Source: Pseudomonas sp. DTU_2021_1001937_2_SI_NGA_ILE_001
GTDB lineage: Bacteria; Pseudomonadota; Gammaproteobacteria; Pseudomonadales; Pseudomonadaceae
NCBI RefSeq assembly: GCF_032463525.1
Contig: NZ_CP135971.1
Location: 4,900,501 to 4,964,500, forward strand
Length of the DNA stretch: 64,000 nt
Reading direction: 5' to 3'
Shown in pieces: positions 17,879 to 28,094 of this stretch. Position 1 is the first letter of the stretch, and every line of letters begins with the position of its first letter. The position numbers and the translations under genes are program-made. Below the pieces are notes generated by a model, which did no database searches, was not told where the DNA came from, and worked only from the letters and a program-made list of their open reading frames with translations.

Positions 17879-18772
17879 CTAACGGGCGTTGATGGTACGG
17901 GCAGCCTCGACCAGACAGCGGGTCAGTTCCGGCGAGGAGAACTTGGTCAGTACCGCATCGGCACCCGCGCTGCTGGCCTTCTCGCTGTTCATCGCGCTGT
18001 CCAGCGAGGTGTGCAGCAGGATGTAGAGATCCTGGAAGTCCGGCGTTTCACGCAGGGTACGGGTCAGGGCGTAGCCGTCCATTTCGGACATCTCGATGTC
18101 CGAGACCAGCAGGTTGATTTCTTCCGGGGTGCCCTTGAGTTCCATCAGCACGTCCAGCGCCTCCCGGGCGCTGCGCGCGGTGCGGCATTCCATGTCGACC
18201 TGGCGCAAGGTCAGGATCGACTGCTGCAGGGCCACCTGGCTGTCGTCCACCACCAGGATCTGGGTGGTGCGCAGCAGTTCCAGTTCGTCGTTGCTCAGCG
18301 TCTCTGGCTTGACCTCGATCTGCGCCGGGGCGATACCGTGGATGATCTTCTCGATGTCCAGTACCTGCACCAGCGTGCCATCGACCTGGGTCACGCCGGT
18401 GATGAACGAACGGTTGCTGGAACCATAGGGCGGCGGACGAATGTCGGTGGTCAGGCAGTGCACGATCTTGCTCACCGCCTGGACATGCAGGCCCTGCTTG
18501 CTGCGGCTTACATCGGTGACGATCAGGCAGCCGGCATCCGGGTCGGCCAGCGGGCGCTCGCCGATGGCGCGGCTCAGGTCGATGACCGACAGCGAAGCGC
18601 CACGCAGGGTCGCCACGCCTTTTACGTGCGGGTGCGATTCCGGCAGGTGGGTGAGGGGAGGGCAGGGAATGATTTCGCTGACCTTAAGCAGATTGATCGC
18701 CATCAGCTTGCCGCTGCGCAGGGTGAACAGCAACAGCGATAGGGAGTCTGCCCGGGCGTTCGTGGTGGACAT
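17879..18772 (-). CDS. cheV: Chemotaxis coupling protein CheV (CheW-receiver fusion)
   Basis: This 297-residue protein has a CheW-like domain at ~10-150 (LLLFTLRSGKLMAINLLKVSEII, VKGVATLRGASLSVIDLSRAIG, ITGVTQVDGTLVQVLDIEKII). A receiver domain at ~168-297 has acidic D176-D177, phospho-acceptor D225 (LLVSDIEMSEMDGY), and Thr/Lys positions in LLHTS and LTKF. It couples chemoreceptors to CheA and may adapt the signal by phosphorylation. It is monocistronic here, with no che genes nearby; the two MCP genes at 41869-45629 are possible clients. Confidence 0.92.
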   Translation of the reverse strand: MSTTNARADSLSLLLFTLRSGKLMAINLLKVSEIIPCPPLTHLPESHPHVKGVATLRGASLSVIDLSRAIGERPLADPDAGCLIVTDVSRSKQGLHVQAVSKIVHCLTTDIRPPPYGSSNRSFITGVTQVDGTLVQVLDIEKIIHGIAPAQIEVKPETLSNDELELLRTTQILVVDDSQVALQQSILTLRQVDMECRTARSAREALDVLMELKGTPEEINLLVSDIEMSEMDGYALTRTLRETPDFQDLYILLHTSLDSAMNSEKASSAGADAVLTKFSSPELTRCLVEAARTINAR

Positions 18773-19000
18773 AGGAACCTTCTGGCAAATGAAAAGCGTC
18801 GACCGCGTATCCAGCCTGATGACACCAATGAACGATTATCTTCAGGGTTGTGCCAAGGATAGCTCCGAGTGGGAGCCCGGGCTGGGAGCCGCTTCACGGT
18901 TTCATGCATTGCCGTGCCAGGCACGGGGTCGACGGTACGCGAAGCGCAATAGTGGCAGTTGGACTTTATTGACGTCAAACCTTCGGATGCCGCTCTGTGG

Positions 19001-19030
19001 CAAATGGTCGCATCCTTCTATATATAGAAG
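19001..19030. repeat. Copy 1 of a duplicated CGCATCCTTCTATATATA block
   Basis: Positions 19015-19030 are a perfect 16-bp palindrome, CTTCTATATATAGAAG. The flanking 14 bases, CAAATGGTCGCATC, are repeated with three changes at 19161. Similarity continues weakly to the right through GCGACAATCCGGCGCAGG. Confidence 0.75.
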
Positions 19031-19160
19031 CGCGTGCGACAATCCGGCGCAGGCTTCTGGAGCGTAGCGGGCATGCGACATAAGCGCGCAGTTCGCAGCG
19101 TTCGCCAAGGCGTGTGTCAGGACCTGGCGTCGTTTGCACGACGTGAAAACCAGCGTGCGA

Positions 19161-19190
19161 CAAATAGACGCATCCTTCTATATATAAGGA
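19161..19190. repeat. Copy 2 of the duplicated CGCATCCTTCTATATATA block
   Basis: CAAATAGACGCATCC followed by TTCTATATATAAGGA repeats copy 1 at an offset of exactly 160 bp, with 25 or more of 30 bases equal. The palindrome is imperfect here. It lies 157 bp before the dsbB start and could be a promoter or protein-binding site. Confidence 0.75.
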
Positions 19191-19347
19191 AGGCGTTCAA
19201 TAACCGGCAGCAGGATGCCTCGCCACCCCGATCCGACCGCCCGGGTGGCCAAAGGCTCCGTATGGCGGTGCGGCCCTTGAGCCCGACGCGCCAGGCCCCG
19301 ATCATCCCGGCCGGCGAATCACCGCCCCCCATTCGAAAGGTAAGTGA

Positions 19348-19872
19348 ATGAGCGACAACACGTTGTACCTGCGGCGCGAGAAGCGCTTTCTGGTCTTGCT
19401 GGGAATCATCTGCCTGTCGTTGATCGGCGGCGCCCTGTACATGCAGATCGTGCTGGGCGAGGCACCGTGCCCGCTGTGCATCCTGCAACGCTATGCCCTG
19501 TTGTTCATCGCCTTGTTCGCCTTCATCGGCGCGGCGATGCCGGGGCGGCGCAGCACCACGCTGTTCGAAGGGCTGGTGGTGCTCAGCGCCATCGGCGGTA
19601 TCTTGGCGGCGGGGCGGCATGTCTGGGTACTGGCCAATCCGGCAGTCAGCTGCGGCATCGACGAGTTGCAGCCGATCGTCGACGGCCTGCCCCTGGCTTC
19701 GATGTTTCCCCTAGGATTCCAGGTCAGCGGCTTCTGCTCCACCCCTTACCCGCCGGTTCTGGGACTGTCGCTGGCGCAGTGGGCTCTGGTAGCATTCGTG
19801 CTCACCGCTATGCTGGTTCCCCTGGGGATCATTCGTAACCGGCGTAAGCCCCAAGGTTTGCAAGGGCTTTAG
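19348..19872 (+). CDS. dsbB: Disulfide bond formation protein DsbB
   Basis: This 174-residue inner-membrane protein has four hydrophobic helices. The first periplasmic loop has the redox pair C41-P-L-C44, and the second loop has C102 (AVSCGID) and C130 (SGFCSTP), the four essential Cys of DsbB. It reoxidises DsbA and passes electrons to quinone. Placement next to the quinol oxidase operon is consistent with that electron flow, although a terminator separates them. Confidence 0.95.
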   Translation: MSDNTLYLRREKRFLVLLGIICLSLIGGALYMQIVLGEAPCPLCILQRYALLFIALFAFIGAAMPGRRSTTLFEGLVVLSAIGGILAAGRHVWVLANPAVSCGIDELQPIVDGLPLASMFPLGFQVSGFCSTPYPPVLGLSLAQWALVAFVLTAMLVPLGIIRNRRKPQGLQGL

Positions 19873-19876
19873 CCGC

Positions 19877-19906
19877 AAAGTGCCTCGTCGTGACGAGGCA
19901 CTTTTT
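19877..19906 (+). terminator. Rho-independent terminator after dsbB
   Basis: AAAGTGCCTCGT pairs with ACGAGGCACTTT and is followed by further T residues, ending 34 bp past the dsbB stop. Confidence 0.9.
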
Positions 19907-20309
19907 CGTGATCTGGACAACAAAAATTTGCAATTGTTTCCAAATCTGAGATTAACTGTTACAAAATAAGGCATAGTCAATAAAAACTTACATATCTACA
20001 ATCGCCGCAGTTTTCGTCTAGCCTGACTGGACGATGAGCTGATTTTCGAGGCCCTGGAGTGCCGCTCTGTACCCTGAACAGGCCGCGCAACGCTGGCCTC
20101 TGGCGCTTGGAACGGCCGCATTCGTCCTGCTGGCAGGCGATTTCCAGTCGTTCAGGATATGAATCCAAGCAAAAACCGGATTTGTCGTTTCGCTACCGCG
20201 TTCTGGCAGGCCCTTGTTCAATTCAAAAAAACATGCCGGCACTGGCAGGGTGAAGTGTTGGCGGTCGAAACCCAACAGCACCGCGAAAGCTGCTTTTAGA
20301 GGTCGTGAG
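19907..20309 (+). promoter_or_regulatory. cyo operon upstream region with a candidate sigma-70 promoter
   Basis: This 403-bp gap has no supported gene. Its first ~100 bp are notably AT-rich. A weak promoter, TAGTCA (19974-19979), 17 bp, TACAAT (19997-20002), would give a long (~300 nt) untranslated leader. I see no clear ANR box. The ribosome site AGAGGTCGTGAG abuts the cyoA ATG at 20310. Confidence 0.4.
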
Positions 20310-21254
20310 ATGAGTAAAAATAGGTACCCCAGGTTTTTTGGCTACTTGGCCCTGTTCAGCATGCTTCTGCTCAGTGGTTGTGATGGCTTTCCGCTGCTCG
20401 ATCCAAAAGGGCAGGTGGGTATCGAGCAACGCAACCTGATCGTTATCGCCACCCTGCTGATGCTGATCGTGGTGATCCCGGTCATTTTCATGACCATCAT
20501 CTTCGCGTGGAAATATCGCGCGTCCAACACGGCTGCCAAATACACGCCTGACTGGTCGCACTCCACCAAGATCGAAGTCGCGGTGTGGGGCGTCCCGATC
20601 ATCCTGCTGATCTTCCTGGGCTACTTCACCTACGTTTCGACCCACCGCCTGGATCCTTACCGTCCGCTGGATTCCGACGTCAAGCCGGTCACCATCCAGG
20701 CGGTATCCCTGGATTGGAAATGGCTGTTCATCTATCCGGAGCAGGGCATTGCCACGGTCAACAAGATCGTCTTCCCGGCCAATACCCCGATCAATTTCCA
20801 GGTCACTTCCGACAGCGTGATGAACTCGTTCTTCATCCCGGGTCTGGGCGGCCAGATTTACGCGATGGCGGGCATGCACACCAAGATGCACCTGATCGCC
20901 AACGAGAATCACGAGTTCAACGGTATCTCCGCCAACTACAGTGGTGCGGGCTTCACCGGCATGAAGTTCAAGGCTATCGCGACCAGCCAGGCTGATTACG
21001 AGGCCTGGATCGCCGAGGTCAAGAACTCACCTAAACACCTTGACTCGGCTGAATACGCTGCGTTGCTCAAACCTAGCGAGCGTCACCCCGTAGAGCTCTA
21101 TTCCTCGGTCACCCCTGATCTGTTCCAGATCATCATCGACAAGTACGAGGGCATGAACCACGGGCCGAGCAAGCAGAGCATCCGTGAGAAGCAAGTCACC
21201 GGTACCGATGGCGCGCAAAACAGCAAGAATTCAGCTGCTGGGGCAGAGGAGTAA
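20310..21254 (+). CDS. cyoA: Cytochrome bo3 ubiquinol oxidase subunit II
   Basis: The protein has 314 residues. A lipoprotein signal has lipobox LLSG-C24. Two membrane helices (~45-65 and ~90-110) anchor a periplasmic cupredoxin-like domain ([20 protein letters not shown], then [20 protein letters not shown]). The CuA ligands of cytochrome c oxidases are absent, as expected for a quinol oxidase. The frame is open to 20214, but the ATG at 20310 gives the lipoprotein signal. It is the first gene of cyoABCDE, and the cyoB start is 3 bp after its stop. Confidence 0.95.
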   Translation: MSKNRYPRFFGYLALFSMLLLSGCDGFPLLDPKGQVGIEQRNLIVIATLLMLIVVIPVIFMTIIFAWKYRASNTAAKYTPDWSHSTKIEVAVWGVPIILLIFLGYFTYVSTHRLDPYRPLDSDVKPVTIQAVSLDWKWLFIYPEQGIATVNKIVFPANTPINFQVTSDSVMNSFFIPGLGGQIYAMAGMHTKMHLIANENHEFNGISANYSGAGFTGMKFKAIATSQADYEAWIAEVKNSPKHLDSAEYAALLKPSERHPVELYSSVTPDLFQIIIDKYEGMNHGPSKQSIREKQVTGTDGAQNSKNSAAGAEE

Positions 21255-21257
21255 ACA

Positions 21258-23270
21258 ATGTTAGGCAAATTAAGTCTGGAAGCGATTCCGTTCCACGAGC
21301 CGATAGTCATGGTGACCCTTGCCATGATCGCTCTGGGCGGTCTGGCCGTGGTCGGCGCGATCACCTACTTCAAGAAGTGGAGCTACCTGTACACCGAGTG
21401 GTTGACGACCGTCGACCACAAGAAAATCGGTGTGATGTACATCATCGTGGCCATGGTCATGCTGCTGCGCGGCTTCGCCGACGCCATCATGATGCGTACC
21501 CAGCTGGCCATGGCGCAGAACGGCGCCGAAGGCTTCCTGCCGCCAGAGCACTATGACCAGATCTTCACCGCTCACGGTGTGATCATGATCATCTTCATGG
21601 CGATGCCTTTCTTCACAGGCCTGATGAACATCGTCCTGCCGCTGCAGATCGGTGCGCGTGACGTTGCCTTCCCATTCCTGAACTCCCTGAGCTTCTGGCT
21701 GCTGGTCGCCGGCATGCTGCTGATCAACATCTCCCTGGGTGTTGGTGAGTTCGCCAAGACCGGTTGGGTAGCCTATCCGCCGCTGTCGGGCCTGCAATAC
21801 AGTCCTGGCGTGGGTGTCGACTACTACATCTGGGCCTTGCAGCTGTCAGGTCTAGGTACGACATTGACGGGCGTGAACTTCCTGGTCACCGTGCTGAAGA
21901 TGCGTACACCTGGCATGAAACTGATGGACATGCCGATCTTCACTTGGACCTGCACCTTCGCCAACGTCCTGATCGTGGCTTCGTTCCCGATCCTGACCGC
22001 CTGCCTGGCGCTGCTGACCCTCGACCGCTACCTGGACTTCCACATTTTCACGAACGAACTGGGCGGCAACCCAATGATGTACGTGAACCTGTTCTGGGCC
22101 TGGGGTCACCCTGAGGTATACATCCTGGTACTGCCGGCGTTCGGCGTGTTCTCGGAAGTGGTTTCGACTTTCTCCGGCAAGCGTCTGTTCGGCCACAAGT
22201 CGATGATCTTCGCGTCCGGTGGTATCTGCGTACTGGGCTTCGTGGTCTGGCTGCACCACTTCTTCACCATGGGTGCAGGCGCGAGCGTCAACGCCTTCTT
22301 CGGTCTGGCGACCATGCTGATTGCCATTCCGACGGGTGTGAAGCTGTTCAACTGGCTGTTCACCATCTACCAGGGCCGTCTGCGCTTCACCGCGCCGATC
22401 ATGTGGACCCTGGGCTTCATGGTCACCTTCTCGATCGGTGGTATGACCGGCGTACTGCTGGCCATCCCGGGCGCTGACTTCGTGCTGCACAACAGCCTGT
22501 TCGTGATCGCTCACTTCCACAACGTGATCATCGGTGGTGCGGTATTCGGCTACATCGCCGGCTTCGCCTTCTGGTTCCCGAAAGCGTTCGGCTTCAAGCT
22601 GCACGAAGGCTGGGGCAAGGCTGCGTTCTGGTTCTGGATCACCGGCTTCTTCGTGGCCTTCATGCCGCTGTACGCGCTGGGCTTCCTGGGTATGACCCGT
22701 CGTCTGAACGCGACCGACATGCCTGAGTGGAACATCTACCTGAACGTTGCTCTGGTCGGTGCCTTCCTGATCGCTGGCGGTATCGCTTCGCAACTGATCC
22801 AGCTGTTCGTCAGTATCCGTGACCGTAACAAGAACCGCGACCTGACTGGCGACCCATGGAATGGCCATACCCTGGAATGGTCGACCTCTTCGCCACCGCC
22901 GTTCTACAACTTCGCTGAACTGCCGAAAGCCGACGATATCGACGCTTTCACCGAGGCCAAGCGCAACGGTACCGCGTACAAGGTGCCTGCCAAGTACTCG
23001 GAAATTCACATGCCGAACAACACTGCAACCGGTATGTGGATGGGTCTGCTGCTGACCGTCTTCGGCTTCGCCTTCATCTGGCACATCTGGTGGCTGGTAG
23101 GTGCGAGCCTGGTAGCAACCATCGCGGTCTTCGTCGCTCACGCTGCACGTGACGACCAGGGCTACATGGTGCCGGTCGATCAGATCGCACGTATCGAAGG
23201 TGAGCATCACAAGGTCCTGGTGGCCGAAGGTGCCTACACCCCTGCCAAGTCTTCGATGGAACAGGCCTAA
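21258..23270 (+). CDS. cyoB: Cytochrome bo3 ubiquinol oxidase subunit I
   Basis: This 670-residue protein has about fifteen membrane helices. Heme and CuB ligands are visible in [11 protein letters not shown] (low-spin heme His), [17 protein letters not shown] (CuB His with the cross-linked Tyr), WLHHFFTMG (two CuB His) and [12 protein letters not shown] (heme o3 and low-spin heme His). It reduces O2 with electrons from ubiquinol and pumps protons. Length and motifs match complete CyoB. Confidence 0.97.
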   Translation: MLGKLSLEAIPFHEPIVMVTLAMIALGGLAVVGAITYFKKWSYLYTEWLTTVDHKKIGVMYIIVAMVMLLRGFADAIMMRTQLAMAQNGAEGFLPPEHYDQIFTAHGVIMIIFMAMPFFTGLMNIVLPLQIGARDVAFPFLNSLSFWLLVAGMLLINISLGVGEFAKTGWVAYPPLSGLQYSPGVGVDYYIWALQLSGLGTTLTGVNFLVTVLKMRTPGMKLMDMPIFTWTCTFANVLIVASFPILTACLALLTLDRYLDFHIFTNELGGNPMMYVNLFWAWGHPEVYILVLPAFGVFSEVVSTFSGKRLFGHKSMIFASGGICVLGFVVWLHHFFTMGAGASVNAFFGLATMLIAIPTGVKLFNWLFTIYQGRLRFTAPIMWTLGFMVTFSIGGMTGVLLAIPGADFVLHNSLFVIAHFHNVIIGGAVFGYIAGFAFWFPKAFGFKLHEGWGKAAFWFWITGFFVAFMPLYALGFLGMTRRLNATDMPEWNIYLNVALVGAFLIAGGIASQLIQLFVSIRDRNKNRDLTGDPWNGHTLEWSTSSPPPFYNFAELPKADDIDAFTEAKRNGTAYKVPAKYSEIHMPNNTATGMWMGLLLTVFGFAFIWHIWWLVGASLVATIAVFVAHAARDDQGYMVPVDQIARIEGEHHKVLVAEGAYTPAKSSMEQA

Positions 23271-23271
23271 C

Positions 23272-23895
23272 ATGTCGAATATTGCTATCAACTCCGGAGC
23301 CCATGGTCACGACCACGGGCACGACGATCACCACCACGACAGTGGTGAGATGAAGGTCTACGGCTTCTGGCTGTACCTGATGACCGACTGCGTGCTGTTC
23401 GCCTCGTTCTTCGCGGTGTTCGCCGTGATGGCGAACAGCGTGGCGGGTGGTCCGTCCGGTAAGGACATCTTCGAACTGCCGTTCGTGGCCGTCGAAACCG
23501 CGTTCCTGCTGATCAGTTCGATCACTTATGGCTTTGCCATGCTGGCCCTGTACAAGGGCAAGAAGAGCCAGGTCCTGGGCTGGTTGGCCGTTACCTGGCT
23601 GTGTGGTGCCGGCTTTATCGCGATGGAAGTCTATGAGTTCCATCACCTGATCGTTCATGGTCATGGTCCGGACAAGAGCGGCTTCCTGTCGGCGTTCTTC
23701 TCGCTGGTCGGCCTGCACGGTGCCCACGTGACCAGTGGTCTGATCTGGATGGCCATCATGATGTATCAGGTCAACAAGAAGGGCCTGACCAACACCAACA
23801 AGACCCGCCTGAGCTGCCTGAGCCTGTTCTGGCACTTCCTGGACGTGGTCTGGATTGGCGTGTTCACCATTGTTTACCTGCTGGGGGTGCTGTAA
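23272..23895 (+). CDS. cyoC: Cytochrome bo3 ubiquinol oxidase subunit III
   Basis: This 207-residue protein with five membrane helices starts [19 protein letters not shown], a His/Asp-rich N-terminus. The subunit III core follows ([65 protein letters not shown]). The ATG at 23272 lies 1 bp after the cyoB stop; the upstream open frame is the cyoB shadow. It stabilises the proton-pumping core. Confidence 0.95.
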   Translation: MSNIAINSGAHGHDHGHDDHHHDSGEMKVYGFWLYLMTDCVLFASFFAVFAVMANSVAGGPSGKDIFELPFVAVETAFLLISSITYGFAMLALYKGKKSQVLGWLAVTWLCGAGFIAMEVYEFHHLIVHGHGPDKSGFLSAFFSLVGLHGAHVTSGLIWMAIMMYQVNKKGLTNTNKTRLSCLSLFWHFLDVVWIGVFTIVYLLGVL

Positions 23896-24231
23896 ATGGC
23901 TAATCCACATAACACCCACGACGATCATGCTGGCCACGGCTCCGTGAAGGACTACATCATCGGCTTCGTGCTGTCGGTGATCCTGACCGCCATTCCGTTC
24001 GCCATCGTGATGTCGCCAGTGCTGCCTAAGGACACCACCATCTGGGTCATCATGGCCTTCGCGGTCATCCAGATCCTGGTGCACCTGCGTTACTTCCTGC
24101 ACCTGGACTTCTCGAAAGGCCAGCGTAACAACGTGATGGCATTCGTCTTCACGTCGCTGGTGATCGTGTTCCTGGTAGGCCTGTCGGTGTGGATCATCTT
24201 CAGCATCCACCGCGAAATGATGGCGCAGTGA
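23896..24231 (+). CDS. cyoD: Cytochrome bo3 ubiquinol oxidase subunit IV
   Basis: This 111-residue protein has three membrane helices after a short His-rich start ([15 protein letters not shown]). [19 protein letters not shown] and [17 protein letters not shown] are the usual CyoD landmarks. It begins directly after the cyoC stop. It is the small assembly/stability subunit. Confidence 0.94.
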   Translation: MANPHNTHDDHAGHGSVKDYIIGFVLSVILTAIPFAIVMSPVLPKDTTIWVIMAFAVIQILVHLRYFLHLDFSKGQRNNVMAFVFTSLVIVFLVGLSVWIIFSIHREMMAQ

Positions 24232-24242
24232 GGAAATACCCA

Positions 24243-25130
24243 ATGTCACTGAAGCACTTTATCCAAATCACCAAGCCGGGGATCATTTTCGGTAACGTGC
24301 TTTCGGTGGCGGGTGGCTTTTTCCTGGCTTCCAAGGGTGATATCGATCTGGTCGTGTTCCTCGCGGCAGTGATCGGTACCTCCCTGGTCGTGGCATCGGG
24401 TTGCGTGTTCAACAACTGTATCGACCGCGACATCGACCAGCGCATGGAGCGTACCCGCGGCCGCGCACTGGTTCAGGGGCTGGTGTCCCTGAAGCTGGCG
24501 CTGCTGTACGGCGCCGTGCTGGGCGTAGCGGGCGTATGGTTGCTCTACACCTACGCCAACCCGCTGTCGGCATTCCTGGTACTGATCGGTTTCGTGGTGT
24601 ACGTCGGCCTCTACAGCCTGTACTTCAAGCGCAAGTCGGTGCATGGCACGCTGATCGGTAGCCTTTCCGGGGCCATGCCACCGGTGGTGGGCTACTGCGC
24701 AGTGAGCAACAGCTTCGACTTCGCTGCGTTGACCCTGCTGGTGATGTTCAGCCTGTGGCAGATGCCGCACTCGTACGCCATCGCGATCTTCCGCTTCAAC
24801 GACTACCGTGCGGCCAAGATTCCGGTTTTGCCGGTCAAGCGTGGCATCCTGGTGACCAAGCGCCATATCCTGCTGTACATCCTGGCGTTCCTGGTCGCGA
24901 CCCTGATGCTGACGTTCGGCGGCTACGCCGGCCTGAACTACCTGGCCGTCGCGGCGGGCCTGGGCATGTACTGGCTGTACATGGCCTGGAAAGGCTACAA
25001 GGCCGTGGACGACACGGTCTGGGCACGTAAGTTGTTCGTGTTCTCCATCGTTACCATCACCGCTCTGAGCGTGATGATGTCGGTGGACTTTCAGGTGACC
25101 AAGGAGTTATTGGTGACTTACGCCTTCTGA
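24243..25130 (+). CDS. cyoE: Protoheme IX farnesyltransferase (heme O synthase)
   Basis: This 295-residue UbiA-type prenyltransferase has about nine helices. The first Asp-rich motif is [15 protein letters not shown], followed by TRGRALVQG. The second region has [25 protein letters not shown]. It makes heme O from protoheme and farnesyl diphosphate for subunit I. The ATG at 24243 is 11 bp past cyoD; the longer frame upstream is its shadow. A terminator follows. Confidence 0.95.
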   Translation: MSLKHFIQITKPGIIFGNVLSVAGGFFLASKGDIDLVVFLAAVIGTSLVVASGCVFNNCIDRDIDQRMERTRGRALVQGLVSLKLALLYGAVLGVAGVWLLYTYANPLSAFLVLIGFVVYVGLYSLYFKRKSVHGTLIGSLSGAMPPVVGYCAVSNSFDFAALTLLVMFSLWQMPHSYAIAIFRFNDYRAAKIPVLPVKRGILVTKRHILLYILAFLVATLMLTFGGYAGLNYLAVAAGLGMYWLYMAWKGYKAVDDTVWARKLFVFSIVTITALSVMMSVDFQVTKELLVTYAF

Positions 25131-25152
25131 GGCCCACCTGAGCGGTAACCCA

Positions 25153-25183
25153 AGCCCTGTTCTGCGGAACGGGGCTTTTTTTT
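25153..25183 (+). terminator. Rho-independent terminator after the cyo operon
   Basis: AGCCCTGTTC pairs with GAACGGGGCT (one G-U) around a 3-base loop, followed by eight T residues. Confidence 0.92.
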
Positions 25184-25352
25184 GCCTGTCTGTTAGGCGG
25201 GTTGGGAAAATTCCATGCGCCTGGCAGGGCCTTTCCGGCCGCGCAGTGGAAAAAAACGATCGATTGCACCATCATGTGTCCACTTTGTTAAAAGTTGCTA
25301 ACCATTCAACGACAATGTCAGGTCCTCACCCGGCGTCAGACCTTATTAAACG

Positions 25353-26246
25353 ATGAGCGACCAAATGATTTCCTCTGCACGGCCGACGGTGCAAAACGCG
25401 CCGCTGGTCTCGATCATTGCCCCCTGCTATAACGCCGAGAAGTACCTCGAAGCGGCCCTTGAAAGCATTTTTGCCCAGGACTACGAGAATTTCGAAGTCA
25501 TCATCGTCGATGACGGCTCGACCGATAACAGCATTCCCATGCTGCAGGCCCTGCAGGCCAAATACCCCTTCCAGCTCCATACCCAAGCCAATCAGGGCGT
25601 CAGCGCTGCGCTCAATCATGGCCTGCGCTACGCCAAGGGCACCTACGTCTCCACCCCGGATCTGGACGACATCATGCTGCCTTCCTCGGTGCGCATTCGT
25701 GCCGAGTACCTTGACCAGCATCCCGAGGTGGGCTGCGTCGGGGCGTTGATCATCTACATGGACAGCGATGGCAACAACATCAAGTACCAGAGCCGTGATT
25801 ATGTCGAGCGCCTGCACTTCGACGAGGCCCTGCGGGGCGCGGTCGTGGTCGGCGCCCCAGTGGCTCTCTACCGCATGGAGGCCCTGCAGGCTGCGGGTGG
25901 CTATGACCCGGACATCAAGGTGCAGGATTTCCAGATCACCCTGCGCATCGCACGCCAGGGTTATCGCCTGGATGTGCTGCCGGTGTGCGTGACCCGCTAC
26001 CGTCGGCATGCCAACAACCTGTCACGCAAATATCGCGTGCTGCTGGACGCCGACCTGAAGACCATCGAACCGTACCGGGATCATCCCGATTACCAGAGCG
26101 GGCGAACGTTCGTCATTCACAAGGCACTCAAGTATGCCGTGGTCACCGACAAGGCTCATGCCTGGGAACTGTTGCGCTCCATCCCTTGGCGATACATGAA
26201 TCGCACCACCTGGCGACGTTTCAAGCGCCTGATCCTGCACCGCTGA
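25353..26246 (+). CDS. Family 2 glycosyltransferase
   Basis: This 297-residue soluble GT-A enzyme has the nucleotide-sugar core VSIIAPCYNAEKYLEAALESI, then IIVDDGSTDNS. The DxD-like metal site is STPDLDD. GVSAALNHGLRYAKGTY and GGYDPDIKVQDFQITLRIARQGY (acceptor/catalytic loop) follow. There is no membrane segment. The sugar and acceptor cannot be read. The start lacks a clear ribosome site. The acetyltransferase gene follows after 30 bp, so the pair may modify a surface glycan. No other glycan genes are near. Confidence 0.87.
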   Translation: MSDQMISSARPTVQNAPLVSIIAPCYNAEKYLEAALESIFAQDYENFEVIIVDDGSTDNSIPMLQALQAKYPFQLHTQANQGVSAALNHGLRYAKGTYVSTPDLDDIMLPSSVRIRAEYLDQHPEVGCVGALIIYMDSDGNNIKYQSRDYVERLHFDEALRGAVVVGAPVALYRMEALQAAGGYDPDIKVQDFQITLRIARQGYRLDVLPVCVTRYRRHANNLSRKYRVLLDADLKTIEPYRDHPDYQSGRTFVIHKALKYAVVTDKAHAWELLRSIPWRYMNRTTWRRFKRLILHR

Positions 26247-26276
26247 GTGCCCCGTTCAAGAACACCCTGGAGTGCC

Positions 26277-26918
26277 ATGAAATTCCTTGAACTGCTGAAA
26301 GAACGCAAAACCAGAAAGCAGCTGCGGCGCATGGACAAGCTGGACCGTTCGGCCGAGAAGATCCGCCTGCGCTACCCACGCTATACGGTGGGGGTGGGCA
26401 CCTATGGCATTCCCGAAGTGCTGGAGTTCGGTGACGACACCGTACTGCGCGTGGGGTCTTACACCTCCATCGCCGATGGCGTGCGCATCCTGCTTGGCGG
26501 TGAGCACCGTACCGACTGGCTGACCACCTATCCGTTCCCGGCGATGATCGACAAGCTCGAAGACATCAAGAACTACGCGCCCAGCAAGGGCGATGTGGTG
26601 ATCGGCAGCGATTGCTGGATCTGCGCCGACGCGCTGATCCTTTCCGGCGTGACCATTGGCCATGGCGCCATCGTCGCCGCCGGTGCGGTGGTCACCCGTG
26701 ACGTACCGCCCTACGCGGTGGTGGGCGGCAACCCTTGCAAGTTCATCCGCTGGCGTTTCGAGGAAGCGGTGCGCGAGGAACTGCTGCAAGCGGCCTGGTG
26801 GGACTGGCCGGTGGACGAGGTCAAGTCAGTGGCGCGTACCCTGTGCAGTTCGGATCTCGATACCCTGCTGGACTACATTCGTCGGCGCAAGGCGGCGCAG
26901 AAGGTTCCGGTGGGTTGA
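26277..26918 (+). CDS. CatB-type hexapeptide-repeat O-acetyltransferase
   Basis: This 213-residue left-handed beta-helix protein has imperfect hexapeptide repeats from ~45 to 155 ([26 protein letters not shown], then [50 protein letters not shown]). The insertion after GGEHR with W.TTYPF is typical of the xenobiotic/CatB acetyltransferase branch, where the His is catalytic. It probably O-acetylates a glycan made with the preceding glycosyltransferase (inference from linkage). The ATG at 26277 follows GGAG; the frame is open to 26247. Confidence 0.87.
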   Translation: MKFLELLKERKTRKQLRRMDKLDRSAEKIRLRYPRYTVGVGTYGIPEVLEFGDDTVLRVGSYTSIADGVRILLGGEHRTDWLTTYPFPAMIDKLEDIKNYAPSKGDVVIGSDCWICADALILSGVTIGHGAIVAAGAVVTRDVPPYAVVGGNPCKFIRWRFEEAVREELLQAAWWDWPVDEVKSVARTLCSSDLDTLLDYIRRRKAAQKVPVG

Positions 26919-27027
26919 AGCTGGCGCTGCCGGTGGCAAGCGTTTTCAGACTCCGGCGCAAAAGTTCTGGCAGAATACGGCATTGGCCTGACTCGTCCAG
27001 GCAGTCTGCGAAATGAATGAGGGCGTT

Positions 27028-28047
27028 ATGAGTCAAGAAAGCATCAACTGGGAAAAACTGGGTTTCGACTACATCAAGACCGACAAGCGCTTTCTCGCCC
27101 ACTGGCGCAACGGCGCCTGGGAAGCCGGCACCCTGACCGAAGACAACGTCCTGCACATCAGCGAAGGCTCCACCGCGCTGCATTACGGCCAGCAGTGCTT
27201 CGAAGGCCTGAAGGCCTATCGCTGCAAGGACGGCTCGATCAACCTGTTCCGCCCAGACCAGAACGCCCAGCGCATGCAGCGCAGCTGCTCGCGCCTGTTG
27301 ATGCCTCACGTACCGACCGAGATGTTCATCGAGGCCTGCAAACAGGTCGTCAAGGCCAACGAGCATTTCATTCCGCCCTACGGGTCCGGCGGCGCCCTGT
27401 ACCTGCGCCCGTTCGTGATCGGCGTGGGTGACAACATCGGCGTGCGCACTGCCCCCGAATTCATCTTCTCGGTGTTCGCCATCCCGGTTGGCGCCTACTT
27501 CAAGGGCGGCCTGAAGCCGAACAATTTCGTGATCTCCAGCTACGACCGCGCCGCGCCGAACGGTACCGGCGCCGCCAAGGTCGGTGGCAACTATGCCGCC
27601 AGCCTGATGCCGGGCTCCGACGCCAAGAAGAACAACTTCGCCGACTGCATCTACCTCGACCCACAGACCCACTCGAAGATCGAAGAAGTGGGCTCGGCCA
27701 ACTTCTTCGCCATCACCGAAGACGGCAAATTCGTCACTCCGCGTTCGCCTTCGGTCCTGCCAGGCATCACCCGCCTGTCGCTGATGGAGCTGGCCAGCAG
27801 CCGTCTGGGCCTGACCGTCGAGGAAGGCGACGTATTCATCGACAAGATCGCCGAGTTCAAGGAAGCCGGTGCCTGCGGCACCGCCGCAGTCATCACCCCG
27901 ATCGGCGGTATCTCCTACAAGGACAAGCTGCACGTGTTCTACAGCGAGACCGAAGTCGGCCCGGTGACCCAGCGCCTGTACAAGGAACTGACCGGCGTGC
28001 AGTCGGGTGATGTCGAAGCGCCTGCCGGCTGGATCGTCAAGGTCTGA
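27028..28047 (+). CDS. ilvE: Branched-chain amino acid aminotransferase (class IV, PLP)
   Basis: This 339-residue enzyme transaminates Leu, Ile and Val keto acids. The PLP Lys is in GTGAAKVGGNYAASL. The class IV signature runs through EVGSANFFAIT and PSVLPGITRLSLMELA. Near-identity to P. putida IlvE is my recollection. The ATG at 27028 has GAGGG 5 bp upstream; the ATG at 27013 would add five residues without such a site. It is monocistronic, with a terminator shared with the convergent gene. Confidence 0.93.
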   Translation: MSQESINWEKLGFDYIKTDKRFLAHWRNGAWEAGTLTEDNVLHISEGSTALHYGQQCFEGLKAYRCKDGSINLFRPDQNAQRMQRSCSRLLMPHVPTEMFIEACKQVVKANEHFIPPYGSGGALYLRPFVIGVGDNIGVRTAPEFIFSVFAIPVGAYFKGGLKPNNFVISSYDRAAPNGTGAAKVGGNYAASLMPGSDAKKNNFADCIYLDPQTHSKIEEVGSANFFAITEDGKFVTPRSPSVLPGITRLSLMELASSRLGLTVEEGDVFIDKIAEFKEAGACGTAAVITPIGGISYKDKLHVFYSETEVGPVTQRLYKELTGVQSGDVEAPAGWIVKV

Positions 28048-28063
28048 GCCGTTCGCCGCACAC

Positions 28064-28094
28064 GAAAAAGGGAAGCCCAGGCTTCCCTTTTTTC
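28064..28094. terminator. Bidirectional terminator between ilvE and the convergent gene
   Basis: AAAAAGGGAAGC pairs with GCTTCCCTTTTTT, loop CCAG, with A and T runs on the two flanks. The minus-strand stop codon overlaps its last bases. Confidence 0.92.

Larger units (their letters stand above)
18773..19347. other. 575-bp intergenic region upstream of dsbB holding a duplicated TATA palindrome block
   Basis: No gene is supported here. The left part (18773-18990) holds the cheV upstream region. The right part contains two related blocks exactly 160 bp apart, annotated separately. A ribosome site (AAAGGTAAG, 19336-19344) precedes dsbB. Confidence 0.5.
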
